A stretch of 64,000 bases of DNA, from positions 248,001 through 312,000 of the forward strand of contig NZ_NQMO01000001.1 in assembly GCF_002257645.1 (NCBI RefSeq), read 5' to 3'. Source of the DNA: Paenibacillus sp. XY044. Lineage in GTDB: Bacteria > Bacillota > Bacilli > Paenibacillales > Paenibacillaceae. Below the pieces are notes generated by a model. It did not search any database, was not told the DNA's origin, and saw only the letters and a list, made by a program, of their open reading frames with translations. Shown in pieces: positions 36,387 to 45,745 of this stretch. Positions within the stretch are counted from its first letter, which is position 1; every line of letters starts with the position of its first letter. The position numbers were made by a program, and so were the translations under genes.

Positions 36387-37604
36387 ATGAGCATCTTAGT
36401 ACAGAAATTCGGCGGTACATCTTTGTCCACTCCGCAAGCAAGGGAACTGGTCATCAAGCACATCAGGCGCGAGCTGGACAACGGCTATCAGCTTGTTGTT
36501 GTCGTTTCGGCCATGGGACGCAAGGGGGAGCCGTATGCGACCGATACGCTCCTGGACTGGGTCTCCCAGAACGGGAACGCTCTTCCGTCGCGTGAGCGGG
36601 ATTTACTGCTGTGCTGCGGTGAAATCATATCGGCTGCCACGCTGTGCAGCCTGCTGGAGGATGAACGTATAACCTCCACGGTGCTGACAGGTGCGCAGGC
36701 CGGTTTTGTCACCGATGATCAATACGGCAACGCGCGGATTAAGGACGTGCGTCCTGAGCGAATTGTGAAGGAGCTCGAAACGCATCAAGTGGTCATCGTC
36801 ACGGGATTTCAGGGTCAGACGGAAACCGGAGACTTTACCACCTTGGGCCGGGGGGGAAGCGATACTTCGGCAACGGCGCTGGGTGCGGCGCTTCATGCCG
36901 AAATGGTTGACATTTACACGGACGTCAACGGGATTTTGACGGCAGATCCCCGAATCGTCGAAGATGCCAAGCCGCTCTCCGTCGTAAGCTACGCCGAAAT
37001 ATGCAATATGGCTCAATACGGAGCCAAGGTTATCCACCCAAGAGCCGTTGAAATCGCGATGCAGGCCCATGTGCCGGTGCGGGTGCGGTCCACCTTTTCG
37101 GAAGATGAAGGTACGCTGGTTACCCAGCCGGAAGGCTTCAGGGACGTTCAGCTGGGCTTCATGGACCGGTATGTGACGGGAATCGCCTACGTGAGCAACG
37201 TGACTCAAATTACGGTGGAATGCGAAAACGAAGGGGATAATCTTCAGCTCAGCGTGTTTAAAGCTATGGCTGAGAATTCCATTAGCGTCGATTTTATTAA
37301 TGTTACCCCGACAGGGGCTGTCTATACCGTTTTTGACCATGATTCGGAGAAAGCGATCCGAGTGCTTCAAGATTTGGGATTCCGGCCAAAAAGTCTTTCA
37401 GGCTGCGCAAAGGTTTCCGTCATCGGCGGCGGAATCAACGGAGTACCGGGAATCATGGCCAAAATCGTCGAATCCCTCAGTGAACAAAATATCCAAATTC
37501 TGCAGTCGGCAGATTCGAATACGACCATCTGGGTGCTCGTGAAGAAAGAGGACATGGTACAGTCTCTCCGGGCACTTCATGCCAAATTCGAACTGCACCG
37601 GTAG
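36387..37604 (+). CDS. dapG: Aspartate kinase (DapG type)
   Basis: 405 residues. It phosphorylates aspartate, the first step toward lysine, DAP, dipicolinate, threonine and methionine. Kinase motifs: VQKFGGTSLSTPQARE, VVVVSAMGRKGEPYATD and TLGRGGSDTSATALGAAL; two ACT domains follow (about 265-405). By position (before dapA, after spoVFAB) it corresponds to B. subtilis DapG, the isozyme inhibited by meso-DAP. ATG 36387 follows GGGGGAATT. No asd gene is near, unlike B. subtilis. Confidence 0.96.
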   Translation: MSILVQKFGGTSLSTPQARELVIKHIRRELDNGYQLVVVVSAMGRKGEPYATDTLLDWVSQNGNALPSRERDLLLCCGEIISAATLCSLLEDERITSTVLTGAQAGFVTDDQYGNARIKDVRPERIVKELETHQVVIVTGFQGQTETGDFTTLGRGGSDTSATALGAALHAEMVDIYTDVNGILTADPRIVEDAKPLSVVSYAEICNMAQYGAKVIHPRAVEIAMQAHVPVRVRSTFSEDEGTLVTQPEGFRDVQLGFMDRYVTGIAYVSNVTQITVECENEGDNLQLSVFKAMAENSISVDFINVTPTGAVYTVFDHDSEKAIRVLQDLGFRPKSLSGCAKVSVIGGGINGVPGIMAKIVESLSEQNIQILQSADSNTTIWVLVKKEDMVQSLRALHAKFELHR

Positions 37605-37654
37605 ACATAAATCTGGAAAACGCACGTTTACGTCCTATTAGGAGGTTGTACAAG

Positions 37655-38542
37655 ATGGATTTCGGTAGATTGATTACGGCCATGGTTACTCCCTTTGATG
37701 AGCAGGGAAATGTGAACTGGACAGAAACCGCCAAGCTGATCGATTACTTAATTGAGGACCAGCGGTCCGATTCATTGGTTGTCTGCGGAACGACCGGTGA
37801 ATCGCCGACGCTTACGGAGGAAGAAAAGCTTAAGCTGTTCGCTTTTGCGGTGGAGCATGCCAAAGGGCGCTGCAAAATCATAGCCGGTACCGGCAGCAAC
37901 AGCACCGCGCATTCGATCCATCTGACCCAGGAAGCCGAAAGGCTCGGGGTGGATGGTGTTTTGCTCGTTGTGCCTTATTACAACAAGCCGAACCAGGAAG
38001 GGATGTACCGTCATTTCGAGGCCATTGCCCGCAGCACGAAGCTGCCGGTCATGCTGTATAACGTTCCTGGACGGACCGTGGCAGGCCTGACCGCCGAGAC
38101 GACGCTTAGACTCGCTGAGATTCCGAACGTGGCCGCTACCAAGGAATGCGCTTCGCTCGAGCAGGTGACCTTGATCTCTGCCGGTGCGCCAGCGCATTTT
38201 CGGGTATATTCCGGAGACGATGCCGCGGGGCTCCCTGCCATGGCGGTAGGCGCATACGGCATCGTGAGCGTGGCCGGCCATATCATCGGCGCTCCCATGA
38301 AGGATATGATTACAGCATATCTGCAAGGCGAGCAGACGGAGGCTGCACGGCTTCATCAGAAGCTATTCCCGGTGTTCAAGGGATTGTTTGAGTGCCCGAC
38401 TCCGCTGCCAAATCCGGCTGCCGTCAAGCATGCGCTCAATTTGATGGGACATTCCGTCGGAGGGGTACGCCTTCCGTTGATCGGACCGGATGAGAAGGAA
38501 GCGGAATTTATCGAACGATTGGTGAATTCGCTCGCGCAATAA
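37655..38542 (+). CDS. dapA: 4-hydroxy-tetrahydrodipicolinate synthase
   Basis: 295 residues, a TIM barrel. It condenses pyruvate with aspartate semialdehyde; its product feeds both DAP/lysine synthesis and, via SpoVF, dipicolinate. Motifs: VVCGTTGESPTLTEEEK, VVPYYNKPNQEGMYRHF (catalytic Tyr), and the Schiff-base Lys in NVAATKECAS (about residue 161). ATG 37655 has AGGAGG at 37640-37645; the TTG at 37646 is too close to that site. Confidence 0.97.
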   Translation: MDFGRLITAMVTPFDEQGNVNWTETAKLIDYLIEDQRSDSLVVCGTTGESPTLTEEEKLKLFAFAVEHAKGRCKIIAGTGSNSTAHSIHLTQEAERLGVDGVLLVVPYYNKPNQEGMYRHFEAIARSTKLPVMLYNVPGRTVAGLTAETTLRLAEIPNVAATKECASLEQVTLISAGAPAHFRVYSGDDAAGLPAMAVGAYGIVSVAGHIIGAPMKDMITAYLQGEQTEAARLHQKLFPVFKGLFECPTPLPNPAAVKHALNLMGHSVGGVRLPLIGPDEKEAEFIERLVNSLAQ

Positions 38543-38569
38543 TTGAATTATCGTCATCATTCACACGAG

Positions 38570-38598
38570 CAGCGTCCTGACCAGGGCGCTGTTTTTTT
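38570..38598 (+). terminator. Terminator after dapA
   Basis: CAGCG-T-CCT, loop GACC, AGG-G-CGCTG, then seven Ts. Confidence 0.88.
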
Positions 38599-38729
38599 GT
38601 TTAAGTTGCACGGCTTTGGGTTAAGGCCTAATCAGGGACGCGCTGCTTTAGAACGGGCCTTTGGTGCAGAGGAATATCCAAATAAACGGCGTGGATTTGG
38701 GGAACTCTAATGCCTACTTTCAGGGTGAC

Positions 38730-38759
38730 TTGTGTTTTGACTTTTTTATCATGTATAAT
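38730..38759 (+). promoter_or_regulatory. Promoter of the RNase J gene
   Basis: TTGTGT (38730-38735), an 18-base spacer, consensus TATAAT (38754-38759). The leader is about 80 bases long. Confidence 0.65.
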
Positions 38760-38845
38760 GAGGTCAAGTGACTGGGTGCGGTATATTTTTGAAATATAAA
38801 TATTAAATGGTACGACGTCCAAAACCATAGGAGGGTTAGATTCAT

Positions 38846-40525
38846 TTGTCTAAAAAAAATAATAACGATAAATTGGCGATTTTTGCGTTGGGCGGCGTCG
38901 GTGAAATCGGAAAAAACATGTATGTCATCCAATACGGCAATGACATCGTAGTCGTAGATGCCGGATTGAAGTTTCCAGAGGAGGACATGCTCGGGATCGA
39001 TATCGTCATCCCCGATATTTCCTACCTGACGGAGAATCGTGACAAGGTGAGAGGCATTTTGCTGACGCACGGACACGAAGACCACATCGGTGGATTGCCT
39101 TACGTGCTGAAGCATCTGAACGTTCCCGTATACGGAACCAAGCTGACGCTTGGTCTGGTGGAGAACAAGCTGAAGGAAGCCAATCTCCTTGGCGAAACGA
39201 AGCGGATTCTGATTCACGAAGATTCCGAAGTAGCGCTCGGCTCTACGCTGAAAGCGACGTTCTTCAGAACCAACCACAGTATTCCGGATTCGGTGGGGAT
39301 TTGCATTTCAACGCCGGAAGGCAACGTGGTTCATACAGGCGACTTCAAGTTCGACCATACGCCGGTAAACGGACAATATGCGAACTTGCAGCGGATGGCC
39401 GCTATTGGAGAAGAAGGCGTTTTGGCGCTTCTGTCGGATAGTACCAATGCCGAGAAACCGGGCTTCACACCATCGGAGAAAAACGTGGGTGTCGTCCTTG
39501 AAGACATTTTCCGGAAATCATCCCAGCGCGTAGTTATTGCTACATTTGCTTCGAATGTTCACCGGATTCAACAGGTGGTTAATGCAGCGGAATCCACGGG
39601 ACGGAAAATTACCGTCATCGGACGCAGCATGGTAAACGTCGTTTCCATCGCTTCCGAGCTTGGATACCTTCACGTGCCGGACGGCATGCTGATCGAGCCT
39701 GAAGAAGTCAACAAAATGGCCGCCGACCGCGTTGTCGTATTGTGCACAGGCAGCCAGGGAGAGCCGATGTCCGCTTTGACGCGGATGGCCCGCTCCACGC
39801 ACCGCAAGGTTGACATTCTGCCAGGTGATACCGTTATCATTGCTGCAACTCCGGTACCGGGAAATGAGAAATATGTCGGCCGTACGATCGATGAGCTGTT
39901 CCGTCTCGGAGCAGACGTGATCTACAGCGGCTCGAACTCCGGAGTGCACGTATCGGGTCACGGTAGCCAAGAAGAACTGAAGCTGATGCTGAATTTAATG
40001 AAGCCGAAATTCTTCATCCCGATTCACGGCGAATACCGCATGCAGCGCCGTCACGCACTGCTGGCCGAGTCCGTCGGCGTGGATCCGGACAATATCTTTA
40101 TCACCGATATCGGCGAAATTGTTGAAATCCAGAATGGATCCGCCCGTAAAGCCGGTAAAGTCACGGCTGGTAACGTGCTGATTGACGGATTGGGCGTTGG
40201 AGATGTTGGCAACATCGTTCTCCGCGACCGTAAGCTGCTGTCGCAGGACGGAATTCTGGTTGTAGTCGTTACGCTGAGCAAACAAGACGGCACGATTATG
40301 TCCGGTCCGGACATTATCTCAAGAGGATTTGTATACGTTCGCGAATCAGAAGGACTTCTGGATGAAGCGAACCGCATTGTTTCCAGTACACTGCAGAAAT
40401 TGATGAGTGAAAATGTAAATGAGTGGGCTTCCTTGAAGACAGGCGTGAAGGATGCGCTCGGCCGGTTCCTCTATGAGCAGACCCGCCGCAGACCGATGAT
40501 TCTGCCGATCATTATGGAAGTATAA
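38846..40525 (+). CDS. rnjB: Ribonuclease J (RnjB position, active-site intact)
   Basis: 559 residues. RNase J proteins have 5'-3' exo- and endonuclease activity in mRNA decay and rRNA maturation. The metallo-beta-lactamase motif is LLTHGHEDHIGG (about residue 74), with HTGDFKFDHTP, SDSTNAEKPG and the beta-CASP GSQGEPMSALTRMA. Position between dapA and tepA equals B. subtilis rnjB, and stretches such as VPVYGTKLTLGL and HVSGHGSQEELKLM are RnjB-like. The intact HGHEDH resembles RNase J1, whereas I recall HGHDEN in B. subtilis J2. TTG 38846 follows AGGAGGG at 38829-38835. Confidence 0.93.
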   Translation: MSKKNNNDKLAIFALGGVGEIGKNMYVIQYGNDIVVVDAGLKFPEEDMLGIDIVIPDISYLTENRDKVRGILLTHGHEDHIGGLPYVLKHLNVPVYGTKLTLGLVENKLKEANLLGETKRILIHEDSEVALGSTLKATFFRTNHSIPDSVGICISTPEGNVVHTGDFKFDHTPVNGQYANLQRMAAIGEEGVLALLSDSTNAEKPGFTPSEKNVGVVLEDIFRKSSQRVVIATFASNVHRIQQVVNAAESTGRKITVIGRSMVNVVSIASELGYLHVPDGMLIEPEEVNKMAADRVVVLCTGSQGEPMSALTRMARSTHRKVDILPGDTVIIAATPVPGNEKYVGRTIDELFRLGADVIYSGSNSGVHVSGHGSQEELKLMLNLMKPKFFIPIHGEYRMQRRHALLAESVGVDPDNIFITDIGEIVEIQNGSARKAGKVTAGNVLIDGLGVGDVGNIVLRDRKLLSQDGILVVVVTLSKQDGTIMSGPDIISRGFVYVRESEGLLDEANRIVSSTLQKLMSENVNEWASLKTGVKDALGRFLYEQTRRRPMILPIIMEV

Positions 40526-40563
40526 TCAATTGAATAAACCAGCGTCTTGAACAGCACACAGTC

Positions 40564-40615
40564 GCCCCCTTTCCGCAGGCAATATTGGACGGTTTCCTGC
40601 GGAAGGGGGCTTTTT
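40564..40615 (+). terminator. Terminator after the RNase J gene
   Basis: GCCCCCTTTCCGCAGG pairs with CCTGCGGAAGGGGGC around a 16-base loop, then TTTTT. One of the longest stems in the window. Confidence 0.92.
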
Positions 40616-40788
40616 GTCGTTATGTAATTTGTGTTTTTCCGTGTTTCGGGAAGTGCTTGATTATACAGTTATACAGCAAAGTGATAGCTCCACGGATGTG
40701 GGGTTATTTTTTTCGGAATAATTCATGTCTTTCCTCCGCCATACTACAATGACAGGAAATTATATGGTTAGGAAAGGACGAGGACATC

Positions 40789-41547
40789 ATGACACAAAAT
40801 ACACGTCGCGCTCCGATGAGCGAAACGGAGGCGCCGGAACAGACTCCTGCCGGGAACCCGGAACCAACGGCTCTGGATACGTTGAAGCAGCTGGGACAAA
40901 TGAACGTGCCTTCAGGGACCGAGTCAAACATCTTTTGCCTAACGATCATCGGGCAAATCGAAGGACATCTTGTCCTTCCGCCGCAGAACAAAACGACGAA
41001 ATACGAGCACATTATTCCCCAGCTGGTCGCTGCGGAACAGAGCAAGCAGGTGGATGGAATGCTGATCATCCTCAATACGGTAGGCGGTGACGTGGAAGCC
41101 GGACTGGCCATCGCCGAAATGATCACGTCCCTGACCAAGCCTACCGTCACCGTCGTCGTTGGGGGAGGCCACAGCATCGGTGTGCCGATCGCCGTAGCTT
41201 CGACGTACTCTATCATCGCCGAGAGCGCCACCATGACCATTCATCCGATCCGCCTGAACGGACTTGTCATCGGTGTGCCGCAGACGTTTGAATATATGGA
41301 GAAAATGCAGGAGCGCGTCGTCCGCTTTGTCACTTCCCATTCCCGAATTACAGAAGAACGGTTTAAGGAATTAATGTTCCGCACCGGAGAGCTGAACCGG
41401 GACATCGGAACGGCGGTGGGCGGGCTGGACGCTGTCAAATATGGCTTGATGGACGAAGTAGGAGGCATCGGCCAGGCGCTGGCTAAGCTGAACAAGCTGA
41501 TCGATGAGCGTAAACAACCGGTTGAGGCGGAGGGGATCACACAGTGA
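40789..41547 (+). CDS. tepA: ClpP-like protease TepA (translocation-enhancing protein)
   Basis: 252 residues. It is a cytoplasmic ClpP/crotonase-fold serine peptidase. The catalytic serine sits in [16 protein letters not shown] (about residue 126), with [18 protein letters not shown] upstream (oxyanion strand) and a His in the [10 protein letters not shown] stretch. In B. subtilis TepA (YmfB) was linked to secretion and to removal of spore small acid-soluble proteins. It lies between the RNase J gene and spoIIIE, as expected. The N-terminal 35 residues are polar and variable. Confidence 0.94.
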   Translation: MTQNTRRAPMSETEAPEQTPAGNPEPTALDTLKQLGQMNVPSGTESNIFCLTIIGQIEGHLVLPPQNKTTKYEHIIPQLVAAEQSKQVDGMLIILNTVGGDVEAGLAIAEMITSLTKPTVTVVVGGGHSIGVPIAVASTYSIIAESATMTIHPIRLNGLVIGVPQTFEYMEKMQERVVRFVTSHSRITEERFKELMFRTGELNRDIGTAVGGLDAVKYGLMDEVGGIGQALAKLNKLIDERKQPVEAEGITQ

Positions 41548-41762
41548 TGCTTCATACGATTATGCCGCTTGATGCAGTGTGGGAGGAAGGCTTCACCCCT
41601 GTCCAAACCGCGGATGTGAGGCTGCAGGGCGTCCTGATGGAGGTCAAGCCGCTTGATGCGGGCCGGGCCGAAATCGTCCGGCTGCTCGACTGCCCGCTTG
41701 AATCGTACCTCAACCCGGCGTTCGCTCCAGGACAGGTAATACGCTACATTCCGACACTGTAA
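41547..41762 (+). CDS. YlzJ-like small protein
   Basis: 71 residues from ATG 41547, overlapping the tepA stop by one base; GTG 41544 would add one residue. The start [13 protein letters not shown] and the mid part VLMEVKPLDAGRAEIVRLLD match the small YlzJ-like family found between tepA and spoIIIE. No known function, no membrane segment. Confidence 0.85.
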   Translation: MLHTIMPLDAVWEEGFTPVQTADVRLQGVLMEVKPLDAGRAEIVRLLDCPLESYLNPAFAPGQVIRYIPTL

Positions 41763-41811
41763 AATGGACCTTTAGCAGCAGAAACAGAACATAGGTGCCC
41801 ACGGTATTATA

Positions 41812-41820
41812 TGGTATAAT
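41812..41820 (+). promoter_or_regulatory. Extended -10 promoter before spoIIIE
   Basis: TGGTATAAT (41812-41820), consensus -10 with TG extension; the -35 region is poor. It lies 20 bases before the translation start. Confidence 0.5.
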
Positions 41821-41839
41821 ATTGACCGGGGGTGACATT

Positions 41840-44521
41840 TTGGCTAAACGAAGAAAGAAGAAGAAGGCAGTACTGACCAATGTGCTGAAATACGAAATAT
41901 ACGGAATTATATTGATCACCCTTTCCGTTATCGCCTTATCCGGTGAAGCAACGGTAGGGTGGTCATTATCCAAAATGTTCGGACTGCTGTTAGGGCGGTT
42001 TTATTTTGTGATCCCCCTGGTGGGAATCTACTTGGGCCTCAGCGTCATGATTCAGCGAAAATGGCCGAAACGGTGGAATACCCGGAGGAGCGGGATTCTG
42101 CTGTTGGTACTGGCCTTGGTACTTATGAGCAGCATTTCTTCATTGGAAAAGAAACTGGGTCCGGTGGGCGCATTGAGCACCGGGAACATCTTATCTCAGG
42201 TACATACGGACTTGCAGGGAACGCTGCTGTCTTCATCGGCTCGCGGCGACCACTCCATGCTGAATAAGGACATCAGCGGCGGCTACATCGGCGCGATCGA
42301 GTTTGCAGCGCTGTATTGGCTGTTCGGGACCTTGGGTTCCAAGCTGATGATGATCGTCATGTTTATTATCAGCTTTATGCTGATTACGAATCTATCGTAT
42401 GTCGATCTGATGCGGATCTTCCGCAGCAGGCTGGTGAAGGCCGGGGAAAACGTTCAGAAGCGGATGGACAACCGCCGTCAATTGGCTCAAGCATCTTCCA
42501 AACGGACCTCATCAAGACAGAAGAAGCCGCAGCCGCTGCCGGCTGATGAGGATGAAGACGAATTGGATGAAGATTTCGTGCCGCCAAAACCAAAACGGAG
42601 CGCCCCGGTGTTCTTCCAACTGTTCGGCAGCAAGTTTGCCAAGAACGAAGTGCAGCCCCCGCTCGATGATGATCAGCTGGATGGCAGCGACATTCTGGAA
42701 CCGGTCCGGGAGACCCGCGCCGAAGCGGACGTGCGGTTCAGCCAGATGACCGAGCCGGAGGATAGCGGAGCTTTCGAATTGCATGAAGAGCCTTGGGTGC
42801 AGCCGAAGCGGAACGAATCTTCGCCGATCATCCGCGACTTTTTTGAGCATGTGAATTCCGAAGGCAACGCCGATCCGGAGGATGCCGATGAAGCATATGC
42901 CGGAGCTGCCGGGACTGCCGGGACCTCTATTCCGGCTGTAGGCAGCGGCGCGGACGTTCATGAGGACAACGCGAATATGCAGGAAGGCGGTGCGGCGGCA
43001 TCCCCTGCCAACCTCCAGGGAGAGGCCGTGGGAAGTCCGGCTGAGCCTGAAGAGGCGCTTGAGCTTGCGATGACACCGCCTGCTCCTCCGCCGAAGCCGT
43101 ACAAGCTCCCGCCGTTCAGACTGCTCGCCAAGCCGCAGAACGGCGGCAAGCCCGGCGACCAGAACGATTACAAGCAAACCGCCCGCAAACTGGAGGCGAC
43201 GATGGAGAGCTTCGGCGTGCGAGCCAAAGTGCTTGAGGTGGTTCGCGGTCCAGCGGTGACGCGGTACGAAATCCAGCCGGATATCGGCGTGAAGGTCAGC
43301 CGGATTGTCGGACTGACGGACGATATCGCGCTGGCTTTGGCCGCGAAGGACATCCGGATGGAGGCGCCGATCCCGGGCAAATCGGCTATCGGTATCGAGG
43401 TGCCGAATAATGAGGTTTCTTTGGTCACGATGCGCGAAGTCATGGAAACACCGGTCTTCCAAGACGCCCAGTCGAAGCTGTCGATCGCCTTCGGCCGGGA
43501 TATTTCGGGGCAAACGATCGTCGGCAATTTAGCGAAAATGCCCCATTTGCTCGTAGCCGGTGCCACCGGTTCCGGTAAATCGGTCTGCATTAACGGTATC
43601 ATAACGAGCATCCTGTATAAGGCTAAGCCGGATGAAGTAAAATTTCTGATGGTCGACCCGAAGATGGTCGAGCTTAACGTGTATAACGGCATACCGCATT
43701 TGATGGCGCCTGTCGTGACCGATCCGAAGCGAGCTTCCCTGGCGCTGAAGAAGATCGTGGTCGAGATGGAGAAGCGCTATGAGCTGTTTTCCAAATCCAG
43801 CACGCGCAACATTGAAGGCTATAACAACCTGATGAAGGACAATCCGGCAGCGGTGCTTCCTTATATCGTGGTCATTGTCGACGAGCTTGCCGACCTGATG
43901 ATGGTTGCTGCGCATGACGTCGAGGAAGCGATCACCCGCCTCGCCCAAATGGCGCGGGCCGCGGGTATTCACTTGATCATCGCCACCCAGCGGCCGTCGG
44001 TTGACGTCATTACAGGTGTCATTAAGGCGAATATCCCGTCGCGAATCGCTTTCGGGGTATCGTCCCAGGTCGACTCGCGTACGATTCTCGACATGGCGGG
44101 CGCCGAGAAGCTGCTGGGCCGCGGGGATATGCTCTTCATGCCGATGGGAGCATCCAAGCCGATCCGTGTGCAAGGGGCTTTTATGACCGATCAGGAAGTC
44201 GAGATCATCGTCAATTATGTCCGTGATCAAGGTGAAGCCAAATACGATGAAAGCCTCGTTCCCGAGGTTGAGGAAACGTCGCAGGATGCCGACGACCAAC
44301 TGGACGAGTTGTACGATCAGGCCGTTCAGATCGTGCTTGAATCCAAACAGGCATCCGTATCGCTGCTGCAGCGCCGAATGCGGGTGGGGTATACCCGTGC
44401 AGCCCGCTTGATCGACTCGATGGAAGCGCGGGGAATTATTGGACCTTACGAGGGAAGCAAACCACGCGAGGTGCTTGTTTCTCTGGAGCAGTATCAGCAG
44501 CAGAACCGCATCAGCTCATAA
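41840..44521 (+). CDS. spoIIIE: DNA translocase SpoIIIE/FtsK
   Basis: 893 residues from TTG 41840 with GGGGGTGAC at 41828-41836. It pumps chromosomal DNA into the forespore and clears DNA trapped at septa. Order: basic N-terminus, four membrane segments (residues about 18-190), a long acidic, Pro/Ala-rich linker (to about 440), the motor with Walker [14 protein letters not shown] (about 575) and Walker [14 protein letters not shown], then the DNA-reading gamma domain ([20 protein letters not shown]). The linker contains a run rich in Ala, Gly and Glu (about residues 350-430) that is longer than in B. subtilis. Confidence 0.96.
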   Translation: MAKRRKKKKAVLTNVLKYEIYGIILITLSVIALSGEATVGWSLSKMFGLLLGRFYFVIPLVGIYLGLSVMIQRKWPKRWNTRRSGILLLVLALVLMSSISSLEKKLGPVGALSTGNILSQVHTDLQGTLLSSSARGDHSMLNKDISGGYIGAIEFAALYWLFGTLGSKLMMIVMFIISFMLITNLSYVDLMRIFRSRLVKAGENVQKRMDNRRQLAQASSKRTSSRQKKPQPLPADEDEDELDEDFVPPKPKRSAPVFFQLFGSKFAKNEVQPPLDDDQLDGSDILEPVRETRAEADVRFSQMTEPEDSGAFELHEEPWVQPKRNESSPIIRDFFEHVNSEGNADPEDADEAYAGAAGTAGTSIPAVGSGADVHEDNANMQEGGAAASPANLQGEAVGSPAEPEEALELAMTPPAPPPKPYKLPPFRLLAKPQNGGKPGDQNDYKQTARKLEATMESFGVRAKVLEVVRGPAVTRYEIQPDIGVKVSRIVGLTDDIALALAAKDIRMEAPIPGKSAIGIEVPNNEVSLVTMREVMETPVFQDAQSKLSIAFGRDISGQTIVGNLAKMPHLLVAGATGSGKSVCINGIITSILYKAKPDEVKFLMVDPKMVELNVYNGIPHLMAPVVTDPKRASLALKKIVVEMEKRYELFSKSSTRNIEGYNNLMKDNPAAVLPYIVVIVDELADLMMVAAHDVEEAITRLAQMARAAGIHLIIATQRPSVDVITGVIKANIPSRIAFGVSSQVDSRTILDMAGAEKLLGRGDMLFMPMGASKPIRVQGAFMTDQEVEIIVNYVRDQGEAKYDESLVPEVEETSQDADDQLDELYDQAVQIVLESKQASVSLLQRRMRVGYTRAARLIDSMEARGIIGPYEGSKPREVLVSLEQYQQQNRISS

Positions 44522-44558
44522 TCCGGTAATTATTGCCGGAGGTGCTATATCTTACTGG

Positions 44559-44593
44559 AAGGCCTCTCATGATCATTCGTGAGGGGCCTTTTT
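44559..44593 (+). terminator. Terminator after spoIIIE
   Basis: AAGGCC-T-CTCA pairs with TGAG-G-GGCCTT around a 10-base loop, then TTTTT. Confidence 0.85.
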
Positions 44594-44664
44594 CCTGTAA
44601 TTCGCAGGGGATTACACTTGAAAATTGCTTTCCTAAGGTACACATTCTTTCTCTTGGGCAGGGC

Positions 44665-44694
44665 GTATAGGAAATGGAGCCTGTTGTCATAATA
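44665..44694 (+). promoter_or_regulatory. SigG-type promoter of sleB
   Basis: GTATA (44665-44669), 18 bases, CATAATA (44688-44694). This matches the SigG pattern GHATR-N18-CATWHTA at every position. sleB is a forespore SigG gene in B. subtilis, so the assignment is coherent. Confidence 0.75.
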
Positions 44695-44741
44695 ACCGTA
44701 GCCATCCTGTCAAACCCACAAGAGAAAGGTAGAGCTAACCC

Positions 44742-45563
44742 ATGAAAAACGCAAAATTATGGATCATCATCGGTTTGGTGTTTCTATTGTCTGCTGCGGT
44801 ATATGCAGGTGTAAGACCCCATACGGATTCCAATGCTTCGTCCAAAGCGGCGGTGGAGCCTGTGGAACAGACCATACCTACATTCGGATCAACGGTTTTG
44901 AAGTATGGATCCTCAGGCCAGGATGTGTATGAACTGCAGGGGCGCCTGAAGTTTTTGGGCTTTTATAACGGAAAAATTGACGGACAATACGGATGGACAA
45001 CGCTGAAATCCGTCAAATGGTTCCAGTCCGAATTCGGGATGAAGGTGGACGGAACGGTCGGGGCCAAAACGAAGCTGAAGCTGTATAACGCCACCAAAAA
45101 CTGGCAGCCGTCCGCAGCCGAATCCGGGAATGCCGCCGGAAAGCAAGCCAGCACAGGCAATCAGAAAAACACCAGCGAACCGATGGCCTCAGCCAACACG
45201 ATGGGCCTGTCCGAAAACGATCTGAAAATTATGGCTAATGCGGTGTATGGCGAATCCCGCGGCGAGCCGTTTGAAGGACAAGTTGCCGTTGCGGCGGTCA
45301 TTCTGAACCGGGTCAAATCACCGAGCTTTCCGAATACGCCCCACGGCGTCATTTTTCAGCCAGGCGCGTTCACGGCGGTAGCCGACGGCCAGATTTATCT
45401 GACTCCGAACGAAACGTCCCGCAAGGCGGTGCAGCAGGCGTTAAACGGTTGGGATCCGACAGGCGGGTGCCTGTACTATTTTAATCCCAAAACGGCCACC
45501 TCGAAATGGATCTGGTCCCGGCCACAAGTGTTGACGATCGGGCAGCATATTTTCTGCATGTAA
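44742..45563 (+). CDS. sleB: Spore cortex-lytic enzyme SleB
   Basis: 273 residues. SleB is a lytic transglycosylase that degrades the muramic-lactam cortex at germination. It has a signal peptide (LWIIIGLVFLLSAAVYA, residues about 6-22), a peptidoglycan-binding repeat domain (VYELQGRLKFLGFYNGKIDG, about 65-125), a Ser/Asn/Lys-rich linker, and a C-terminal hydrolase_2 domain (AVYGESRGEPFEGQVAVAAV, VILNRVKSP), with the catalytic Glu in YGESRGE. In Bacillus it is paired with ypeB, which is absent here. Confidence 0.95.
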   Translation: MKNAKLWIIIGLVFLLSAAVYAGVRPHTDSNASSKAAVEPVEQTIPTFGSTVLKYGSSGQDVYELQGRLKFLGFYNGKIDGQYGWTTLKSVKWFQSEFGMKVDGTVGAKTKLKLYNATKNWQPSAAESGNAAGKQASTGNQKNTSEPMASANTMGLSENDLKIMANAVYGESRGEPFEGQVAVAAVILNRVKSPSFPNTPHGVIFQPGAFTAVADGQIYLTPNETSRKAVQQALNGWDPTGGCLYYFNPKTATSKWIWSRPQVLTIGQHIFCM

Positions 45564-45634
45564 TTTGGATTGAACGTAAGTTTGGCGCTATAACTTCGTT
45601 CATTCCATGCAGCAGGTTGTGCACGAGGGAAAAC

Positions 45635-45667
45635 AGCAACCGGAGGGTTTGTCTTCGGTTGCTTCTT
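45635..45667 (+). terminator. Terminator after sleB
   Basis: GCAACCG (45636-45642) pairs with CGGTTGC, followed by TTCTT. It overlaps the -35 element of the next promoter. Confidence 0.65.
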
Positions 45668-45686
45668 CACTTTCTAATGGTATAGA
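45659..45686 (+). promoter_or_regulatory. Possible promoter of ymfF-ymfH-ymfI
   Basis: TTGCTT (45659-45664), 16 bases, TATAGA (45681-45686). Moderate match. Confidence 0.45.
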
Positions 45687-45745
45687 ATGGAACTTAATCG
45701 AAAGCGTGACGCTTTATAAATTCATGGCTAAAGGAGTTTTGGACC

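Larger units (their letters stand above)
38543..38845 (+). other. Intergenic region dapA-RNase J
   Basis: It holds the dapA terminator (38570-38598), about 130 bases in which I see no gene or clear structure, then the RNase J promoter at 38730-38759 and the site AGGAGGG at 38829-38835. Confidence 0.6.
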
